DNA of 64,000 nt from Allodiplogaster sudhausi (GCA_945643635.1 CALZFC010000019.1:285001-349000); one strand, 5' to 3'. Counted from the stretch's first letter, positions 29,101 to 49,006 are shown. The notes: generated from the letters alone by a model not told the origin. Translations and numbers: made by a program.

Positions 29101-29484
29101 AGAGAGATGAGCGGCAGATTGACAACAGTAAAGGCATGAGAACTAATCTCTCTAGAAGAAGGAAGTACAATAAGAACGAGAATTAAAATTTACCATTAAA
29201 ATTAAATCGAACAAGATATGGAAAAGCAAAAATCTAGTTAGAAAAATTTCGCGCCATCTTGCATGTGCAGACCATTAATTAGCATTGCTACAACTTGGTT
29301 TACATTTTTAGTGTGGTTGAGTACCCTGGATAAATCAGTCAAGCATTGTGCCAAAGAGACGATTTCTTGGTCGTATTTTCGTTTTCGCAGGAACTGATTG
29401 ATGAATTTTGAGATTTACTTTCTGTTTGTCGCAATTTTTGTACATTTAGGGAGAAGCGACCGAACTCCTTTTTTTTTCGAAATC
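28670..29484. other. Intergenic DNA between TRPV and DHX8 genes
   Basis: No gene seen. A (GA)n tract occupies about 29040-29106. The part near 29440-29484 is T-rich and directly upstream of the DHX8 start. Confidence 0.55.
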
Positions 29485-36201
<6,717 letters not shown>

Positions 36202-36778
36202 TCTGCGGTTCATTGTTGCTTCCATTGTTAATGTTGTTTTGTCAGATTCCTCCGATGTGTACTATACTCACTCACATTTGTGTACGTAATACCTGTGTTT
36301 TGATTGGATTTCGAAGTTATTATTTATGTTCCTGACGGCAGAAGTCGTTAATCCACTTAAGCGAGGTAATAAACAGATGGTAACACCTTTTCAACCTTCG
36401 TGGGAAGAGCTGTTGCAGTGGACTGGGTCAGTGTACTGAACGAGCGAATGACACTGGCGAATACCGTAGTCGGTTAAAGCCGCGTTGCGAATTACTTGAC
36501 CGCGACGCGATTGGCTGTTTATAAAAAGAATTCGAGGAATATGCGGTTTTATTGTTTCTGATCTTTTCGCGTGGTAGTTTTGCTTCGTTAGTTGAAGATA
36601 TCGTAAACTGCTTGTGCTCTTCGCGAGGCTAATGTCTTTGAAATAGCTAAGGCTGGGTTGTTTGCACTGTGACTTCTTCAACGAACTTTGCGTAAATGGT
36701 ACGCGTTATAACTTTCATAAGGCTGTCTTCTTGAAGGCTCCGTTCAATGAGCCTGTGACAGAAGAAGGTGGCATTAGC
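36202..36778. other. Intergenic DNA between DHX8 and WDR20
   Basis: Holds the DHX8 3' end, with a candidate AATAAA polyadenylation signal at about 36369 (GGTAATAAACAG), and the WDR20 5' region. An in-frame ATG at 36662 opens a frame into the first WDR20 exon, so the coding start could lie there instead of 36779. Confidence 0.5.
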
Positions 36779-39700
36779 ATGCGGAATGATTTCACTCTGC
36801 GAACAACTCCGTTTGTCAAACTTGTCAGTCGTTTGTTGCATTTCCAGCTTTCAATTCTGTTAATTTTCATTGTTTCGCAGTTGGTGAAGTGCTTCTCTGC
36901 AGGAAGGATGATGCAGAGTCATTTGATCGGAAGCTCCGCGTTGCCTCCACCACATTCTGATCCTCTCGGTTTCTCTCCTTGTTATGCTTTTAGCAAAAAG
37001 ACTTTCCCGAGATGATCTATACAACTCGTTTTCCTAGTATTTGCTTCCTATGTAAACATTTCTAGGATTATATCTGAGATGGAAATACAACCCAATTTCT
37101 AGGAAGTGGCGGTGTGCTGGGCGGACCTTCCTCTTCCTCTGCGCCGCTCGGCCCTCATCCACTTTCTTCCGTTGCGGGCGTTGCTGCTTCTGCTGGTCTT
37201 CCTAAGGACGAGATCCGAAATCATTTCGCTACTCGTGAGGGAACCTATCGACTCATGACGCTTGCTGAGTATTCGCGGCCAAATAGAGTCCCACTTAATC
37301 ATGTTGGAGCCTTCTGCATCGAATATCCACAACCAAGTGTCCCTTATTTGGTCATGCCTGTGATTCATTCGAGTTTAATCCTTCAAAAATGTGTGTTGGC
37401 AGGCGGGGAACACTGTTTCCTGTGCCCCGGTGCGCGTCTCTTTCCTTTCTGTCGGCGCTGGTCGATGTTCTTCTGTTTCGTCTTCAAGGATAGCCCCTCC
37501 CTCCCTCATTAACGGAAGCTTGGTTTGTATCACGGATTCTATTTATTATGTTGTGCTGTTCCATTACCTTTGAGAGAAGGAAACCTCGTTTTATTCACGA
37601 TCGTGTACGAACGAAGTTTTTCTTCATAGAATTAAATGCCTTGTTGAAGTATAATCGTAGTGAAAACCTTGCCCAAAGAAGATATTCTTGGCTAATTAAT
37701 CTATGTGGTAGTTGATTATCCATTTAATTTTCTCTCTCTCTCGGTTTTCATCTACATAAAATTAACGAAAAAATTAAAGTCTTCCTTGGCGCATAAAAAT
37801 TTTTTGCAGGAAGGCGACGAGGACCCGTTACGGGATGCAGAAAATGTCCCAGATAGAATTTGTTTCAACGTTGGCCGTGAGCTCTATGTTTACCTATACA
37901 AGTTGGTTTCCTTGTCCTTTATTCCTCTTCGTGAACAACTCCTTAATGATTTCTGCTGCAGAGGCACTACTTCCGCTGCTGATTTAACCAAGCCGATTGA
38001 TAAACGGGTGTACAAAGGGACATTTCCAACTTGCCATCACTTCAATCAGGAGACTGCCACTCCAACTTCTTGCAGGTTTCTTCCCAAAGTCATGTGCTCT
38101 TTTAGGCATGATTTGAAGTGTGATGTTGATCCTTCACTCAGTTCTTCTTATTCAGTTTACTGATTGGCTTCTCCGCAGGGCAAGTTCAGTTGATTGACCC
38201 GTTCCAGAAAGATTATCAGGTTAGCTTGTTTTTGTTGGTGTTGCTTCGCGGTTATTTTCCTTTTTTCACTTAAGTGTTTTCTTTGTTTAGCTAAGTCGTT
38301 TATACAATGAAGAGCGCCTAATTGAGAAATCTGCAGTCACATGTCTTCGATGGGTTCCAGGTTTTTCTTTTTATTTCAACATAATTCTGAGAATGTTTTC
38401 TCCCGATTTCCTTTGATGAAAGGACTCCACTTGCAGGTCAGCCCCAGCACTTTCTGGTGTCGCACTCGTCTGGCTCGATGTATCTCTACTACGAGGAGTT
38501 GCAGTGCTCTCCCACTCCTCCCACTTATCAGCTGTTCAAACAGGTACTTATCATCCTTAACCTTTCTTCTCTGATATGAACAGAAAAATGTCAGGGAGAC
38601 AAGTACGCAGTCTTCACATGCAAGGCGAAGACCACTCGCAACCCGGTGTATCGCTGGCAGATCGGCACTGGTGCCATTCAACAATTTGCATTCTCGCCCG
38701 TTGACAACAGTCTTCTTGCCACCGTCGGCCATGTAAGTCTTTTAATCTTTCTATTCGTAAAGTGCTGTTGTTCTTCTAATCTTATGTCTTTGTTTCATTG
38801 TTTTTTATTACAAATGACAAGGCCATTATATTAAATTTCATTTCGATTGATCCTTTAATATTGAAGGATGGTTACTTGCGCATCTTCAACTTCGACACGA
38901 TGGAGTTGTTGAGTTTCATGCTGTCGTACTTCGGCGGTCTTCTGTGCGTTGCCTGGTCTCCAGACGGAAGACTCCTTGCAACGGGCGGAGAGGATGATCT
39001 CTTAACAGTCTATTCATTCGCAGAGAGAAGAGTTGTCTGTCGGGGACTTGGTCACAAGAGCTGGATCTCTCAGGTATTAACTTGACTGCCTGTTTAGATA
39101 TCTTCCATTATCTAACTACATAATGTGATGGAGTCTGTTTTGGAGGTGGCCTTCGACCCCTTCATGTGCAGTCTGGACAATGAGACGGCGTCCACTTCAA
39201 ATGAAGGCTGCCAGCCTGGAGTGTCAGATGACGAGGGCGGCCCTCCCCCGCCTTCTGCTTCTTCCAGTCGGGTTCGATTGAAGGTCAGGGAAGGAGCGAA
39301 TTCGTGCTTCAGTTTTGTTGCTATATATATATCGTTTAACTACAGTATATATTTGATCAGGGAACCATCAGATGGTACGTGTGCGAGTTTCCGCAATATT
39401 ATGAGAATGAATTGATGTATTGTAGCCACGCGCCCAATCGTCGAGTGTTTATGGCGCAGGAACGAATGGAAGCACAATTCTGTCAACAACCAGCCATTCT
39501 GTTGGAGGTATTGCCACGTTCTCTCATTGCATTACTTGAGTTCTCTCTTGAAGTGAGTTATCGCCTTGGAAGTGTTGGCCACGACACGCAACTCTGCCTG
39601 TGGGACATCACGGACGATGTCATCAAGGTCGGCCTTTTGTTCTTGTCATGGTCATTCTCGATTGGACTCATAGTCTTTGCAGCAGCCTCTGCCAAGTCAA

Positions 39701-41016
39701 CGACATCGCAATTCAACTCTTCTCTCTCCGCTTAGCGAACTGCAGGTCTGATTTCGTTGATGGAAAGAAAGTTATTTAGGGAGGAATTACTTTTCGCACT
39801 ATTAAAATTTTTCCATGATCAGACAATATGAGGGAGGGGGGTTCTTACAAGACGCATCGGTTAAATTTGTAGATATCTTCGCGAGGGGAGCCGTCGGCAT
39901 CAGTGTCTCCAGCATCTCAGACAACCCCATCAAGTACAGGAGCTGGAGGGGTCGGGAATCCCCCTTCTGGCAGCCAGAAGGAGTCCAAGAAAAAGAATCG
40001 AATTCAACGGAGGGGATTCACTTTTGCTGCCAAGTTTGGAGGAGGAAACAGCAACAATGACAGGTCATTCTTCGTTCTTCAGAATAGATAAACACTGAAG
40101 GCATAAGTTCATGGAAAGAAAGGGTGGTCCGAGGGTCCCACAAAAGTGGGTGGAGAATCGCGTGGGTAGTCGGATCTGCACCTGCTTTTTCCCTGCATGA
40201 GTTTATCATTGACAGAGAATTTAATAGTATGATATTGTGTGTGTATTCCTTTTTAGACCTTTTTTTGTTTTATGGGTTTTCTTTATATTAGCATAAAATA
40301 TTGTAAAAAGGACGATTTATATTATGTATGATTATGTTGCCATTGCTCTTATGTTAGAATGTGGATAGATCTATCATCTCAAATGCCAACTCACCTGCTC
40401 TCTCCCGACCTGTAGTTTAAATTTTACTAACTTTCAATGATCAAGTCGGTAAATAGCAATATACACCCATACACCCAGTATACACCCATGGGTCTATACT
40501 GCTATATTTTGGTGTAAGTGTGTGTATGGGTGTATATTGCTATTTGTCGATCAAGTCCTTAGCCTTTGCGATTATCAATGTATCTGAAAGGTAATTCCCA
40601 ATAGAACCGCAGTGAGCATTGAAAATGATCAAAAGAATGTGTGTTCTGTTACAGACGGCAACAACAACCATCGTCCGTAGCGGGGGAATCGCCGGAGGTC
40701 GTGTCGTTCTCTCCGTCGGGCGGAGTTTCTCCCTCTCCTGGAGATGACTCTCGTCTCCTTGGCACAAGGTATCCTCTTGAGAAGTCCTCATGGCTTGGCT
40801 ACCCTTTCTCTTCCCAGATTCTGCCCACGAATGCACGAGTTGCCTCTGATCGAGCCGTTAATCTGCAAGAAGATTGCTCACGAGAGACTAACAGTTCTCG
40901 AGTTCCGCCGGGACTGCTTCGTCACTGCCTGCCAAGAGGGATTCATTTGCACGTGGGCTAGGCCCTCCAAGGTATTCTGTTTAGTCACCATTAAAAATAA
41001 CATGCCTATTTGCTGA
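36779..41016 (+). CDS. WDR20: WD-repeat protein WDR20 (USP12/USP46 cofactor)
   Basis: WDR20/DMWD proteins bind and activate the deubiquitinases USP12 and USP46. The chosen start is MRNDFTLRTTPFVKL at 36779; an in-frame ATG at 36662 is the alternative. Family blocks occur in order: TREGTYRLMTLAEYSRPNRV; CFNVGRELYVYLYKGTTSA; ADLTKPIDKRVYKGTFPTCH; IGFSAGQVQLIDPF; SRLYNEERLIEKSAVTCLRW; YFGGLLCVAWSPDGRLLATG; GLGHKSWISQVAFDPF; GSVGHDTQLCLWDITDD; and LPLIEPLICKKIAHERLTVL with the last blade FVTACQEGFICTWARPSK. A low-complexity insert (VSPASQTTPSSTG, KESKKKNRIQRRGF) sits before the last blade, as in vertebrate WDR20. The end is uncertain: read-through gives a stop at 41014-41016, but a final small exon beyond 41050 is possible. 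Confidence 0.93.
40439..40557. mobile_element. Candidate MITE in a WDR20 intron
   Basis: Perfect 24-bp terminal inverted repeats, AAATAGCAATATACACCCAT plus ACAC at 40451-40474 and its complement at 40522-40545. They are flanked by a direct repeat GATCAAGTC at 40439-40447 and 40549-40557. The 47-bp interior itself holds a nested AGTATA/TATACT inverted repeat around CCCATGGG. There is no coding capacity. The 9-bp direct repeat would be a target-site duplication, with 3 bp between it and each repeat. Confidence 0.7.
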
Positions 41017-42182
41017 GTTGGTTTTTTAAAAATCTTATTTACTTATTCCAATTGTCTTGCTGCCGAAAGTAATTTTAACATCACTACAGTAATTTTTTGA
41101 GCGGCAATGAAATGAACCTTAGCTAAATTGAAGGCGATAGTTGAGTATGCACTTGTGTTGAGGGTGCTCCTTCGATGGTACGCCGCGAGGCTGGCTGTGG
41201 GAGTGTCGGTCACTCTCCGCATGACTCTATTCCTCACACCACAACTCTTCCTCATTACTGGTCTAGCTAGCTATTCCCTTCTCCTTCTCTCCTTCCACTC
41301 TCATCATGGGTCATTTCATTGCGTTGTCTTCCTTTCCCTCGTCTCTGTTTTGATATGAAATCGTTGTCGTTTAATGAGCGGGTTTCTTGATTGAGCAATA
41401 CACTTTAGGCAGCTCCCTTCTTGCTATTTGTGAACATGCACGAGAGAAAATTACATTCGGTTTTCCATCCTTATTATTTTACTACGCAACTTAAAGAGAC
41501 TGCAGAGTTTATGTTGTCGATGGCTGCTCTCATTAAGATAGAGAAATTATGTACATTCATTTATGTTATCATATTTGTAATTTGTTCCGTTTAATACTTG
41601 TATACTACAGTTGTTTAATTGTGGGTTTAGGAAGATAGAGTAATTACTGAGTGTTAACACCAGTGACTAAATAGAAGCTTGGAACAATGTTTAAGAGGCA
41701 CCCATAGTTGAGCTTCCATGTATCGGGTCATACGGTAGCGCGTCTAGCTCTTTCCATTTCCTTCCAGTCTTATCCAAGATGGATCTACTTCATCCTACTG
41801 ACTCCACTGTTGACCATAGTCCACTCATCATCAACAGATTCTCCTAGCGTAGTCAATTCACTTTTTCTTCACGCGTCCTCGAATTCACTTCCCCCTGAAC
41901 TTTCCTCCCTCTCCGCGTTTTCCGTGTTAGGTATCCGTTCATAAAATATAAGCAATGTGTGCTCTCCATTCAACTCTAACGCCTTACTTTCGAAATCGTT
42001 CTCTTTTTAAGATCATTTCATTTGTGATTCTCTATGTCAATTGTGTATAAAGGGAGATGACTTATGCAATTTTTCTATTATAATGCTCTTTTTCGTCGTA
42101 TCGAATTCCTGATACCGGTCAGTTGTTGGCAGTCTTGCAAGGTTGGAAACTAGATTGTGAGAAGTAGTTGACTCTTGTGGAG
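41017..42182. other. Intergenic DNA between WDR20 and AOS1
   Basis: AT-rich with no convincing exon. It should include the WDR20 3' UTR and the AOS1 promoter. Open frames near 41128-41358 and 41708-41944 have no recognisable features. Confidence 0.5.
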
Positions 42183-43878
42183 ATGGCGAATGAAGTGGAG
42201 ATGAGAGAGGAGGGGGCGAGGAGATCTCCGCGGCTGAAACCGAAGTCTACGACAGGCAGATTCGACTCTGGGGCATTGAAGCACAGAACACGTTAGTCGT
42301 TCTCGTAGCGGAAAGGAGTTTGGAGATTTGATTGCAGACTTCGCCATTCTCGTGTCCGCGTTGTCGGTCTCCGTGGTCTTGGCGCTGAGGTTTGTCTTCT
42401 CTTCTTTCTGGGATACTCTGAGTCTTTTTGAAGGTGGTGAAGAATCTGATGTTGTGTGGACTGAAAGAGCTGCAGCTGGTGGACAGCGACCCCGTCACTG
42501 CTGACGACTGTTTCTCTAGCTTCTTCTTGTCCCAAAAGGATATTGGAAAGGCGGTTCGTTTCTTATTCCTTTTTATTGGTAACTACAACGTTAACAATTT
42601 CCTTATGATTTCTCTACAGCGAGACTCTGCAACACTGCCTGGAGCGGCGGCTCTGAATCCACTCGTGCAGCTCAGCATTGGCCAGGTTTCTTCCACTTCA
42701 TAAGAGAAATTCTTACCTTGCTTTCTTGTGTCAGGAGTCGATTGAAGGATTGGATCTGGTCATCCTTTGTGACCAGCCGTATGAGAAGGTTGAGAAGACC
42801 AACATCGAGTCAGTCATTTCTTGTCCGGCAAAAGACAAAAGAAAAAGAGAAGAAGTTGTGGTTGTTGAGATGCCGCTCACGGGGAATTCGCTTTATCTCG
42901 TCTTCCGTGTTTGGCTGGGTTGGCTATGCCTTCTTCGACTTCAACAAACACTTCTTCCTTTTGTCAGTTGAACCCCTTCCTATTTAACCTGTTCATGGAT
43001 GCCGGGTGATCTAGTGTATTTCTTGCAGGAAGAAGGAGAAGCCTGCTCCTTTGGTTGGCATTGATGGAGGAGCAGATGTTGTCGTGGATGAGAAGAATAT
43101 CACGACTATCGAAGAGGAGCAATTCGAGAAAAAGGTTTATTCCATTGCTATTTGCTAGAATTTATTGTCGCATTAGTTGTGTTTCTCTTCGTTGAACTTT
43201 CAAACATTTTGCTTGTATTTCTGTATTTTGTGTTCTTTAGTAATTCTCAGTAGAACGGTTAAGGCGCTGGTTTACCCGTCATTCTCCGAGACTCTCAACG
43301 TTGACTGGCAGTCGAAGAAGCTGATCCGAAAAGCTCGTCTTCTTCTGCCTGCGAGTTACTTCCCAATTCGTGGTTCGTCCAGTTATTCATCTGCTCTTTC
43401 TGTTATTGATAATTCTTTTAACCATTTCTTCTGTTCCAGCGATGCTTCGATTGGAGGAGAAGGATGAACTGAAAGGAGAAGAAGAAGCGGATGTCGCCTC
43501 CCTCTCTGACGCCTACAAGAAGGAACTTGAAGCCTGCAACCAAAGCGACCAACCCGAATCCATTTACTCCAAGAAACTCGATTAGTTCGTTGCTTTCATA
43601 TTTTGTCGTGGTTGCTTTTTATGTTATGCTTTTTGGTGCATTTGATGATTAATTGCACTGTATTTAGCTTCTTCGGCCCCCAGCTGAGCCCGTCTGCCGC
43701 CGTGGTTGGTGGATTCATCGGCCAGGAGGCCATCAAGGCAAGTTCTCTCCATTCTCATTCCTCCAACTCGATGATCCTCTTGAAGGCATTGACCGAGGGC
43801 AAGTCCCCTCTCCGCAATCTCTTCCTCTACTCCGCTCTCGACTCCACCGCTCACATCTGCAATTTCCCTCCCAAATGA
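42183..43878 (+). CDS. aos-1/SAE1: SUMO-activating enzyme subunit AOS1/SAE1, with apparent frameshift near the start
   Basis: This is the non-catalytic half of the SUMO E1, which pairs with UBA2 to adenylate SUMO. The hallmark VYDRQIRLWGIEAQN is followed across an intron by HSRVRVVGLRGLGAE, then VVKNLMLCGLKELQLVDSD, FISSSVFGWVGYAFFDFNKH and VYPSFSETLNVDWQSKKLIR. The C-terminus is SPSAAVVGGFIGQEAIKAL to HICNFPPK, stop 43876-43878. The only nearby ATG with the expected acidic leader (MANEVEMREEG at 42183) is one frame away from YDRQIRLWG; adding one G to the G5 run at about 42211-42215 restores the frame. This is either an assembly error or a real indel. The subunit naturally lacks the catalytic cysteine domain, so that absence is normal. 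Confidence 0.88.
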
Positions 43879-45236
43879 GGAATCTGACAGAGACGCCGTT
43901 GTTTATTGTTACTATTTATTGTTCGCCTGACGAGGTTACCCACTCCGCAAGATCCTCATCTTTTTTGCAAGAATTCTTTATACTGTCGTGTGATATAGGT
44001 CGAGCAATCTGTTATTTTTGACACATTATAAAACAGAATTGGAAAATGTTTGATGTTTTGAATCATATATGGAGGGCCTGTTGAAGGTGCCAATTTCAGG
44101 AGTGTGGTAATCATCCCGTCGCTTTGGCATCCTTACGTCTGTCGTCGGCGCTCTTTTGACGCTCCTCTCTCACTCACTCTCTCTCTCTCTCACTCTCTCT
44201 TTCTCTCTCTCCTCTCTCATCTTTCTCTCGTAGTCTTCCATGAGTCTGTGAAAGGATGCACTATTGTACACACTGAATAATGCGATATGTTCTAGATTGC
44301 CAGAAAAGGAGCGTGTTTACTCAGATGGCAAACAGGTTCAATTGATATGTTGGAAAGCAAAGCAATGATACAGATGCTAGTAGTGATTCTGCGTCAAAGG
44401 GGGGGGGGAGTTCTCCACGAGCTCCCCCTTATCCCCCTTTTTCCCCCCTCTGAAGTCACTTCCGTACTTGTATCGTCACTGCCGGCCGAAGCTGAGCATC
44501 CCTCCCCCATCCTCATCTTGTTATAAATACGGCATTTCGTCCGTTTAGAGACCAAGAATGCGACCTCTGCTGAGATATGCACACGAGTCACATGGATTGG
44601 TTGACCCATTGCTACGGGGCAAATTATCTCTCTTTCTCTCTCTCCCTCTCTCTCTCCCCACTTTTAGTGCCTATTTGGATCTCTTTCTTGCAACCTCTTC
44701 GTCTCCATTCACTCTCTCCAATTCTCTGCTTTCTCGCTCTATCTCTCTCTCTCAACTCTAGCATGCCCTGGAATGGATCATGCCAAGGCAACTCGCACAT
44801 CTTTGGTGTTTCTCTCTTGCCTCTCAATTATGGTGATTTACATAAGAGAAGAAGCACTGCTGAATTACGTGTTAAATGGGTGACTCACGAGTTAGCGAGT
44901 CTGGCAGTGCCCAGATCACTGCGCAACATTGTGCAATGTGAGGGTGGTTTGCTGGCATTCCACTCCTGTCTCTCTGCTTCGGTTCTTTCTTCTTTTTCTC
45001 CCTTTTCCTGATTCCGCGCAACTTAGAAATCTATGCAGTTATTGCCTTTGCCATCGTATAACTAACTGTTTCCTGAAATTACGAATGATACGAAACTGAT
45101 TCCAATGGTTCCCGCAGTGCGGAATCCATGGACATTCGATCGTCCATGACCCGAGTTTTGACTGAGAGTTGATTGTGTTGAGAAGAGTATCTGCGATGCT
45201 GAGTAACCGCCGTCGCTTCTGCGAGATCCCCTCTCC
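43879..45236. other. Intergenic DNA between AOS1 and the F-box-like gene
   Basis: Holds the AOS1 3' end, CT-rich tracts at about 44163-44220 and 44626-44760, and a G-run at 44399-44408. A minus-strand frame at 44394-44609 contains an acidic stretch (GSDDTSTEVTSEGGKRG) but has no splice partners I could find, so it is not called as a gene. Confidence 0.45.
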
Positions 45237-46953
45237 ATGCCTGCCCTCTCCCTCATCCACCTCCTCTCCTTCCTGGTCTGGCTGGAGGATCCTTCTGTCG
45301 CTTCTACGTCTTCTGACTCGTGCTGCTCTGACTTCTCTGTCACTCTCTCGCCCTCTCCTCCTCCCTCTCCTTCTCCTCCTTCTCTGCTCTCTCTTCCTCC
45401 TCAAATCCTCTCTCGTGTTGCTGCGAGCCTCGACCCCAAGTCCTTCCTTGCTTTCCGCTCCAGCTGCAAGGGCATCAAGTTGGTTAATTAATTCTTTTTT
45501 TTTAATTTCCATAAGTTGAAAAAGTCTTGTTTCTATCTCTCCTCATTGCTACAGATCTTCAGTTGGAGACGTCTTCTTGAATTCGCCCTCCGAGTTGACT
45601 TCCCTCTCCCTTCGCGCTTCTTCCCAGTCTTCTCGCGATGTCAGTTCATTTCATTCATTTAGTTCTTTCTTTGTTTGGACAATAGACTTGCTTTACACCA
45701 ATATGGCATTTGACGATAAGCTTCTTGCAGTGCATCCAAATCAAAGTGCATAGGCTGAAGAAGAAAGCCAGCAGCGCTGAGCAGGTACCTGGCCTGTCCA
45801 AAAATATTTTATCATCTAATTTTTATTATATTATTTATAACGCTTAGCCTCTCTGTTCATCCCACTCTTGTTCATTTTTCTCCTTAATATTATTCTCTCT
45901 CTCTCTCCCACCCCCTCTCTCCCTATCTCTCCTCAGGAAGATGTGAGTGTTCTGCAAACCTTGCAAAGTGTGCCGAGTGCTCTTCGCAATCTTCGCCTTC
46001 TCTGCCAGTGCTTCCGATTCTCCGCACTTTATCTGGTTGGTATTTTTAATTCTTTTTTTCTTGCAGTAATCATTTGCATAGGTTTGGTATGGTATCGAGT
46101 TTCCGTATCTTTATTCCTGGTACCATTGTTTGAACATACAGTAATACAAATTGCAGACGGATGTTTACCTGGTCCGCGATGTTCTCTCTGCACTCGGCCA
46201 GCACTCCACTCACACTTCTTCATTACACCGAAACCGCCTTCCCATCCGCCAGATTCCAGGGCTATTCTGATGACCAAGTCAGCTATCACTCGTGGAATGG
46301 GGTAGAAGAGATTGATATGAGTGGTTGTTCAGGATGGCCGTGCCTTCGATCTCCTCCTCAATCAACTCGCCCCCTCTCGAATCCATCTCATGGTTATTCT
46401 CCTCTTCTCATTCTACAGCTTCGGCATTGACATGATTAAAAAACTAACTAAAAATTATCTGTTTTCTTCAGCGGCCTCTTCGTTAACTGTTTCTGTCTTT
46501 CTCTTCCTCTCTCTCACTCGCATTCCTCTCTTTCTGCAGTGTTCTCGTTTCTCTGCTCGTCCCTGGGCGCCTTCTCCTCGCTTCTTCTCCTCTCCAGTCC
46601 TCGTGACTGCTTCAGATGTTGTGTTGAAGTTGTCGTCAGAAGCGGGATCCTCTCTGGATGACAACCTCATCTCCTCTATGAGTGCGATGAATCTCCAGTT
46701 AGTTCATTTTCGTTTTCTATTTCAATTTTCTTGCTTACTCCGTTCTTCCTTTTTGTTTACTTCACCGAGTTTAATCAGGGGGAATTTGCAGATGTTTCAT
46801 GGACTCGTCGTGTTCCATCGAAGCGATCCGCCGCATTCTGGAAGATGTCAACGCCGGATTCGACATCCGCGTCGTTATCTTGCGACTCAGGGCGACTGTT
46901 GATGAGGTCAGACTGGAATAAGAGGAGTGAGAGGGTGTTCTTTTCTGAGAGAG

Positions 46954-46989
<36 letters not shown>

Positions 46990-47382
46990 GGAGAGAGAGA
47001 ATCATAGATGGTTGAGCCAAGACTTCAGGTGCGTGTTGCGTGTGAGGAGGCGGGAATGGCGATTCGTCGTAGGGAGACTGGCTGGTCTGCTTCCTTCCCC
47101 TCAACGGGCAGCCCCTCCGGCACTCTCACTCTCCGTGCCCACTCTGCCAACAAGGGCGGCGTTGTCAGGTTTCTTAATCTTCTACTTAATACAGATACAT
47201 AATATTGCTATTCTTCTTCTTCTTCGTCTTCTCCCACTCTCTCTCTCTCACTCTCTCTCTCTCTCACTCCCACTCTCTCTCTCTCTCTCTCTTCTCTCTC
47301 GCTCGTTAAATTTATCCATTTTCTTTTCAGTGTCGAACTCAAGTTCTGCGAAGAAACACCAGAGAAGGGCAAGCGTCGATAA
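45237..47382 (+). CDS. F-box-like protein, unidentified
   Basis: The start at 45237 reads MPALSLIHLLSFLVWLED, then a Ser/Pro-rich linker and LPPQILSRVAASLDPKSFLA with FRSSCKGIK, which has the hydrophobic pattern of an F-box. Such proteins usually dock to SKP1 in SCF ubiquitin ligases. In-phase exons follow: CIQIKVHRLKKKASSAEQ (about 45731-45784); EDVSVLQTLQSVPSALRNL (about 45939-46035); TDVYLVRDVLSALGQ (about 46157); RAFDLLLNQLAPSRIHLM; VLVTASDVVLKLSSEAGSS; SCSIEAIRRILEDVNAGFDI joined at about 46697/46791; and VACEEAGMAIRRRETGW (from about 47031). The last exon is VELKFCEETPEKGKRR with stop at 47380-47382. One junction near 46260-46330 was not resolved. The substrate-binding part is not recognised. 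Confidence 0.6.
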
Positions 47383-48484
47383 TTCCTTGCCTTTCGCGAA
47401 GAATGATTGGTAAAAGAGTCTCGCTAGTTCTGTTGCCCACATTCATGATTGATACTAAGTTATACCTGTCTCATGCCTCTCTTGGTCTGTACTTGATCTT
47501 TCTACTAATTTATTACTTCATTATTCGTTGAGATCCGTACTACGGGGTTTCTTTTCTATTTGATGGCTTTCACATTTCATTGTTACCTAATTACTTACTG
47601 GGTTTATTATTTTGCTAAGAACAAATCTGGCATTCTTAACCATTTACATTCTTTTCAGCATTTGCAATTCATAGAATGAAACTCGATAACTGAACTGATT
47701 TCATTATGATAGTTCTATAAAAGACTGTCAATGAGTGGTTGGTGTAATCGAGGCGGATCGAAAAGGTTGACACCACGAGTGTTACTCATTAGAGGGAAGC
47801 CCTGCGGCTGGCTCTGTAGAAAAAGACACGGCAAGGACAAGAAGCGAAAGCTATTACAGTGTTGCTCACTCAGAGGGAGAGGGAGAAAGAAAGAGAGAGA
47901 GAGAGAGCACAAGGAGAGTGAAGGTATATTACAGTTACACGACAATAAAAGTTACTGACAAGATGGTCTAACCATAAGGTGACGGATTTTCAGAAAAACA
48001 TATATTGGAAACACGAAATGAGAATTCGAATGAAGGAGTGAACAGTTAAGAGTTTGACGTCGTTGGATCCAATTGGAGTGCATTGAACGTTAGAATCTCA
48101 CTAGTCGAATCGTTGTTCCAGTCTACTGTCGAGTTCGACGCCTGTTTCTTCATTTTCTCACCCTTCCCTCCTTCAATATTGTCTGTAACCATTTTATCCT
48201 CTCATTCGGTCTCTCTCTATATATCTCTCTCTATCTCTCTCTCTCCATCTCTCTCTCTATATTTCTTTCTCTTATACTCTTTCAGTCTCTCTGTCTCTCG
48301 CTAGTTCTGTGTCTGAGTTAAGAAGCTGCATTCCAGTACATGTCACGAACTCTCTAAGAATGGGTGGGTAAGTGGAACATTCTTGTGATTCAAAGCAGAA
48401 CGAGGCAGCAACCGCTGAACACAAACGAATTCAGAGACCGAGCACAGCAGACACAGTCTCAATTACAAAGACGTGGAATAACTA

Positions 48485-48528
<44 letters not shown>

Positions 48529-48572
48529 GTATGCTCTCTCTCACTCTCTCTCTCTCCTCTCTCTTTGACGTA

Positions 48573-48614
<42 letters not shown>

Positions 48615-48955
48615 CCCTCTCCTCTAGCTCGCACACTATTCCCTCTTTTTACCCTAAACTTCCAGACTTTTTATTACTTTTTACATAATATAACACTCTT
48701 TTCATCTCTTTCTTTCTCTCCTTCTCCCGTTCTCTTTGCTTTTACTACCCTTCTTTCTCTTTTTTTTTTCATAAAAAGTAGCAGCACCTAAACCGTGTGA
48801 CAACTCCAATTCTACCTTTCTTTCACTTCTGCTTCATCCTCTTCTTGCATGCTACCTCACAAAGGGCAGTGGTGTTAGTGTGGAACTCTCTCTCTCTCTC
48901 TCACTCTCTCACTCTCTTTCTCTCAATCTCTCTCTCTTTCCTTCCTTCTTCCTTC

Positions 48956-49006
<51 letters not shown>

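Noticed and set aside
44394..44609. Minus-strand acidic frame GSDDTSTEVTSEGGKRG
   Set aside because: No splice partner or start was found and the segment is flanked by homopolymer runs.
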